Below are positions 59,214 to 64,000 of a DNA stretch of 64,000 nt, one piece after another. The notes beneath the pieces were generated by a model. It saw only the letters and a list, made by a program, of their open reading frames with translations, did not search any database and had not been told where the DNA came from. Each line of letters begins with the position of its first letter. Within the stretch, counting starts at the first letter, position 1. Made by a program: the position numbers and the translations under genes. The DNA comes from Homalodisca vitripennis (lineage: Eukaryota > Arthropoda > Insecta > Hemiptera > Cicadellidae), in the NCBI RefSeq assembly GCF_021130785.1, contig NC_060213.1, forward strand, positions 101,317,501 through 101,381,500. Direction: 5' to 3'.

Positions 59214-61166
59214 AAAAAGTTACTAAACCGATGTGAAATGTAAAGCCTAAAACGTAACACGTAAAGCCTAATAGCATTATAGTGAGTCTCATTTAAAATA
59301 TAACACTGAAAAATAAGGTGTACAACATTTATGGTATCGGGTATCATTATGTCACCTTATTTACTCAGCTGCGCACAAAAATCCGTTTATTCTACAAAGT
59401 GATTCATTGTCAAAAATAAACTAAATATCCCAGCTAAAGAGCGCGCCCAACACTTTGGCCAGTTTTACCTCTATAGTAATTCGCATGATATAAATGTTTG
59501 GATATAATTTATATCCTCAATGATTGACAAAGTTTCTTGCGCTCTCAGCGTGTACACGAGTAGGTGAATATCCTTAAGCCAAACGTGTTCAATTAAACTT
59601 GGCTTAACCAGGGTCGCAACTGCAGGTAACAGTGATAATGGTGCTGTAACGTCAGAAGGTTTTCAATTTTAGGCCATTAATATTTTGAGTAGAATTAAAA
59701 GTTTCTTCTATAAAGTTCTGACCAGCTTAAATATTCAAACTCTTGTCATTTTTGCAGAAGTCATTTACAACTTAGAAAAAACAAACGCGTTGAATTTTCT
59801 ACCAAGTTTTGGACACGAAACATTAGAAATTAGTGAAAAGCTCAGTTTACTGCAAAAAGAAAGACGTAATGCGCAGAATTTTTATCAGTAGAAAATATTA
59901 ACTTAGATTCTTTCTTCAAACAACAATAACTTAAGCCTAGACGGTTACAGGGGATGCATTCTGATCTAAAGTTAAATATTCACATCATGCCTGAAGCTTG
60001 AGTAGAACTTTTATACAAAGTTACTTTTGTTATAATAAATGAAATACCAGGTAGATTCCTTAGTGATTTGTTATTCATAACAAGCCTCGTAATATAGGAA
60101 ACCAACTATCTTTATTTCCAAACGATTTGGTAGCTTAGATCGTCTATGTGAGATAGAGAAATCGCTTTATTTATGAATAGAACAGTATATTATTTTGTCT
60201 TGCACTTTTTCAATTAATTTCATATAATATATCGTTATTTTTAATGTGTTATTATAATTTGCACCACAAAACTAATTCTATAATAATTAAACCTAATCTA
60301 GTCGAGTTATAAATAACCAGTAATAAAATCTAATTGATGTGATATGATGTATTAAATATAAACAACCAATGATTTAGATTCTTAATGTATTGGCTATTAA
60401 AATGTATCTTTCATTATACACGGTACATTACTTTACATAAAAAATCCTGTCGAGCTACTTTCATATTAGAGAAGTTGATTTCAGTAAAGCTATCTCAACT
60501 CATAACAGGAATTTAGAACCAACACAACTCCGTATTGAAGGTCCCGACAGAATGTAACGAAGTCTTTACCTAAATGACTGTAAACCTTTCCTTGATAAAT
60601 GAAAATTGATAACCGATCGGCTTATGGTAAGTTACTAGAAATCTAAAGTGGATTATCTTTTGAGGAAAGCAAATTAATATAACTCATTCGTCGGATGAAC
60701 ATAAAGTATTAAATAATTCGTTAATAAAACAAATGTCACAATTTCAAAATCTTGGCTATAATCTATATCTGGAAATGAATTTATTGTAAGAACATAGAGT
60801 TCTTAATAAACAATCTAGTAAACAATAGTAAACACACTATATGCTTCACTAAAACATTTATTCCTGCAACAGTTCTAACAATTTTTACAACTGCAATGTT
60901 GGTTTACAGACGTACATATTTTTATAACCAGGCCTTTGGTTATTTATGATAATTGGGCTCTGCAGCAGCGCACCGGTCCTAAAACATTACATCTTGAGCA
61001 GTACAGAATTCATTTTCGTTCTCCATTTCTGAGCATTATATTATTTCCTTTGCTCAGTAAAATATTGGCCGGCATGAAATATTATGATAAATTTATAGTA
61101 AGCCGCTCTTAAATATGAATAAATACAAATAACTCATTTAATAAATTAACATATCTTTGAGCGTAG

Positions 61167-61320
<154 letters not shown>

Positions 61321-62493
61321 CCATGTATACATTGTGCAGTCAACAAGTACTGATGCAACAGCAATGCATTTGTTGCTGAACATTGATAAGTATTTGGACG
61401 ACTGTGCCATTATTTCCGGCAACTCAACTTCTTGGGCATTGAAAATGTCGTTACGTCTGTCTCTCCGCTCGATATCTTGAGAACGAACAGAGTTATCGAC
61501 TTGATATTTCACACAAAGTTTCATTAATATCGTCGAGTTCATTCATTATCATATATACTTGTATGCAACCTCATCGAACACTGTAAGTTAAACAAAACGT
61601 GGTGTGGCGTACTCCTGTCTACCGTGTATTATTGTTATTAGAAAATTTATCTTTCAAATAAATACCTCTTTTTTAATAAAACCTAACTAGTGTAGTAAAT
61701 CTTCAATATTTGTGATAACAGATTACACAAATTTTCAATATCACGTACACGTCAATAATAGACACTATATTTGCAAAAGGAGTAAACAAATAAGAAAGTA
61801 AAATTGACAGATATGCGCTGGTAAATACCTTAATACATATTGTACAACTAACTTGAATTTCTTGCTAAAATTGAATTTTAATCACTGCTTTATTTCAACT
61901 GAATCATGAAATCTATTTGAACGCTATAAATGGAAAGGAATTTTGAAATTGTTTTCATGAAGTAACGAGTGTCAGATGTTTGCAAATTCATTAGTCGTTG
62001 AACTTAACAGAGGTAACAGAGGGTTTTTTTTGGCGATACAGAATCTGTTAGTCTTGGAACCACCAGTCAAACCTCAGTTCACATAATCTTCAAAATACTA
62101 GATTTTTACTTCCAGCACTTTTACTCCCAGCATGGTTCCTCGGGTTTTTGCACAGAAACGATATGCTATAAGCGAATTTCCTCCACGGCTTGAGCTAGGG
62201 GAAAAAAGCTACAATCATTGATAAAATAATTAGACAAACTATCCATTACATTAAAGACTTCGATTGAGAAGTAAATCCAACAATTTGCTGAGTCGGTGAA
62301 TAAACGGGAGGCGCTACCAGCCACACCGCGCGGTTTTAAGAACCAATGAAAGACAAGAAAAGAAATCAAGGTGAACTTGGCAATCAGCTGTAGGTAAGTA
62401 GCTAACTAGTTTAGATCATTGGAGTTATATAAAAAAGTGCATATTAAATTATATATTAAAAATTAAGACTAAAGTGAAAATTATACAAGGACA

Positions 62494-62649
62494 AATACTT
62501 CATATATATATATATAATTTCCATAAAGATTGAATCACAAAACGTTGATTGAGAGATCCGTGTTCGAGTCCCGGCGGAGCAAGAACATTTTGTGATTCAA
62601 TGTTTATTGAAATTAAATTAGGCTATTGGCACTTATCCTGATTTAATAA

Positions 62650-62701
<52 letters not shown>

Positions 62702-62720
62702 TGTATATATAAAACCAAAT
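62494..62720. mobile_element. Small A2-specific element with a pol III B-box inside inverted repeats
   Basis: Absent from A1, where AAGGAACAACACTGTACAATAC (about 19070) is continuous. Inside, TTGAATCACAAAA (62530-62542) and its perfect complement (62588-62600) flank TGTTCGAGTCC (62561-62571), which matches the tRNA B-box/T-loop consensus GGTTCGANTCC. No convincing A-box was found upstream. A (TA)n run ends the segment. It could be a tRNA-derived SINE fragment, a tRNA-related MITE or a coincidental match. Confidence 0.55.
62652..62700. repeat. (TA)n microsatellite
   Basis: About 24 TA repeats at the right end of the A2-specific segment. Confidence 0.95.
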
Positions 62721-64000
62721 ACTGTACAATACACTTGAGGTTATTTAGGATAATAAAGTATAATATCTGCAAACAAACATATGAAGGAAAGAGATTGAAG
62801 GAATAAAAGGAATATAAAGTACGGATACAAATAGCCTGCCCCACTGCGAGTTCAGTAAGTGCCGCTATCTTGATACTCTGGCTGTTCTGGTACATATGTA
62901 AAACAACACCACTGACTCCATTCTCTGGCTCAGTTAACTGGCTCTCAGGTAATTGAAGTCCTCTCCTTATAGAGAGTCCAAATTTTGTTTAGATTGTGGA
63001 TCCATTTACTTGGAATTCATTGTTGCTTCACCCTAACAGTTTTAAAATGAAATATATTGATATTCTTCTAAGCGTTAGAGTGCAAGATTGAAGGTAAATT
63101 TCTCTACGACACAGTTATAAGGTGCTATATTCTATAAGACAAAATAATATTTTAAAATGGATTTATAGTAAAACCTCAGTTTTACTCGGATGTTTAGACT
63201 TAGAACTAAAATGTTTTATAATACCTATTGCAACCACAAAACTAAGGGATATATATTCAGAGACTCTAAAGACGCTTTTGACTCGTTAACAAAGACAATT
63301 AATACGACAATATTTGCTATGATGTATTCTTGTGTCTAATATGCTGTTATTGTCTTTTAACTGGGAAAATATTTCTGAATTTCATACTTATGCTATTATT
63401 ATTAAAAAGGTAGGAAAATATTTTAGAAATTATCTTAGATATTATAGATATATAAGTGAGTTTGACCAGTTTTGTTACCAGAAAACGGCTGGAGATAACG
63501 ATTTATATTCTCGTATTTATTGATTTACCTGAAATATGACAAATGGTAAAGTTTTAATTGAAATATTAAAGAAATGTGTTATAAATAAACTCATTATTAA
63601 CTCATTTAAATTTCAAATGAATACTTAAATACATTAATGTCTATTGAAAAGTTGAATCTAATGGTCCGATTGCCATCATTGACTGATTTCACTAATAAAG
63701 TTTACTAATACTCGTACAATCTTTAGTAAAAGTGGGTAAGGTAACCCTTTTTTAATACCAACAAGGGAGAAATTGCACTTATTCACCAAGTAATTCCTCT
63801 TAATCAAGTCAGCTGACCATTGTACCTTTAAAAACGGGTAATTCTAATTGAAACTGAAATAGAATTTGAGGAGTGGCTGTTCTTCTTCAACACTTAGCCA
63901 GCACATTTTAAGATTAAACTGCATTAGAACTCTTCACACCTGATCTCGGCATAACTTACTACTTGTAATATCATAACTTGTTATCATGCATGTTTCCGTC

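Noticed and set aside
59685..59891. Exon-like frame in A2 with a TTTTTGCAG acceptor-like sequence upstream
   Set aside because: In the last ~43 codons shared with A1 (14700-14830) all five differences I could count change the amino acid, and A1 loses the acceptor-like site and has a stop in its place. This fits neutral decay, not a coding exon.
62551..62580. A functional tRNA gene
   Set aside because: A B-box-like T arm is present, but no A-box, acceptor stem or anticodon arm can be assembled.

Overview
This is an AT-rich eukaryotic, almost certainly arthropod (probably insect) genomic window. The evidence is the content of transposable elements: a Ty3/gypsy LTR retrotransposon primed by tRNA-Lys, a mariner element, an IS630/Tc1-like transposase and several LINE reverse-transcriptase fragments, set in microsatellite-rich non-coding DNA. 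I cannot name the species from the sequence; a hemipteran is only a guess. I found no host protein-coding gene that I would defend. Most open frames are short and look like chance, satellite or transposon shadows.

Layout. 1-8.7 kb: non-coding DNA with a 26-bp minisatellite (about 725-1112), a compound (TA)n(GA)n microsatellite, fragments related to the later duplicated blocks, and a ~0.7-kb tandem duplication (7.28-8.74 kb). 8.66-20.36 kb: paralogous block A1, carrying a dead mariner copy (17419-18353). 20.4-23.3 kb: mostly single-copy, with a LINE fragment. 23.3-28.05 kb: block B1, with its own LINE insertion. 28.05-38.9 kb: a mosaic of a degraded A-like segment, a GC-rich island, LINE/Penelope-like tails, an inverted-repeat element, a Helitron-like sequence, a broken DDE transposase, a ~140-bp tandem repeat and a long near-perfect palindrome. 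38.9-43.46 kb: block B2. 43.74-64.0 kb: block A2, which resembles A1 but contains an inserted 9,157-bp gypsy element (49104-58260) and runs off the right edge.

The two best-supported results concern structure. First, A1/A2 and B1/B2 are long paralogous segments (A1 8661-20361 corresponds to A2 43735-64000), so the window is a decayed tandem or segmental array. Second, because the blocks are paralogous, one copy preserves the empty site for insertions in the other. This works for the gypsy element (empty site near 13270-13290), the mariner (empty site near 61762-61780) and the B1 LINE. The gypsy element is complete: 1,918-bp LTRs differing at 4 positions, a 4-bp ACAT target duplication, a primer-binding site, a single gag-pol frame and a polypurine tract. 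Its reading frame is interrupted by two nonsense codons, both where tryptophan is expected. I found no CRISPR, operon or bacterial-type system, and nothing I would call a clear new biological system. The unexplained items most worth checking are the 36.93-37.07 kb palindrome next to its tandem repeats, the histone-type stem-loop upstream of the broken transposase, and the small inverted-repeat element with a pol III B-box at 62.53-62.60 kb.
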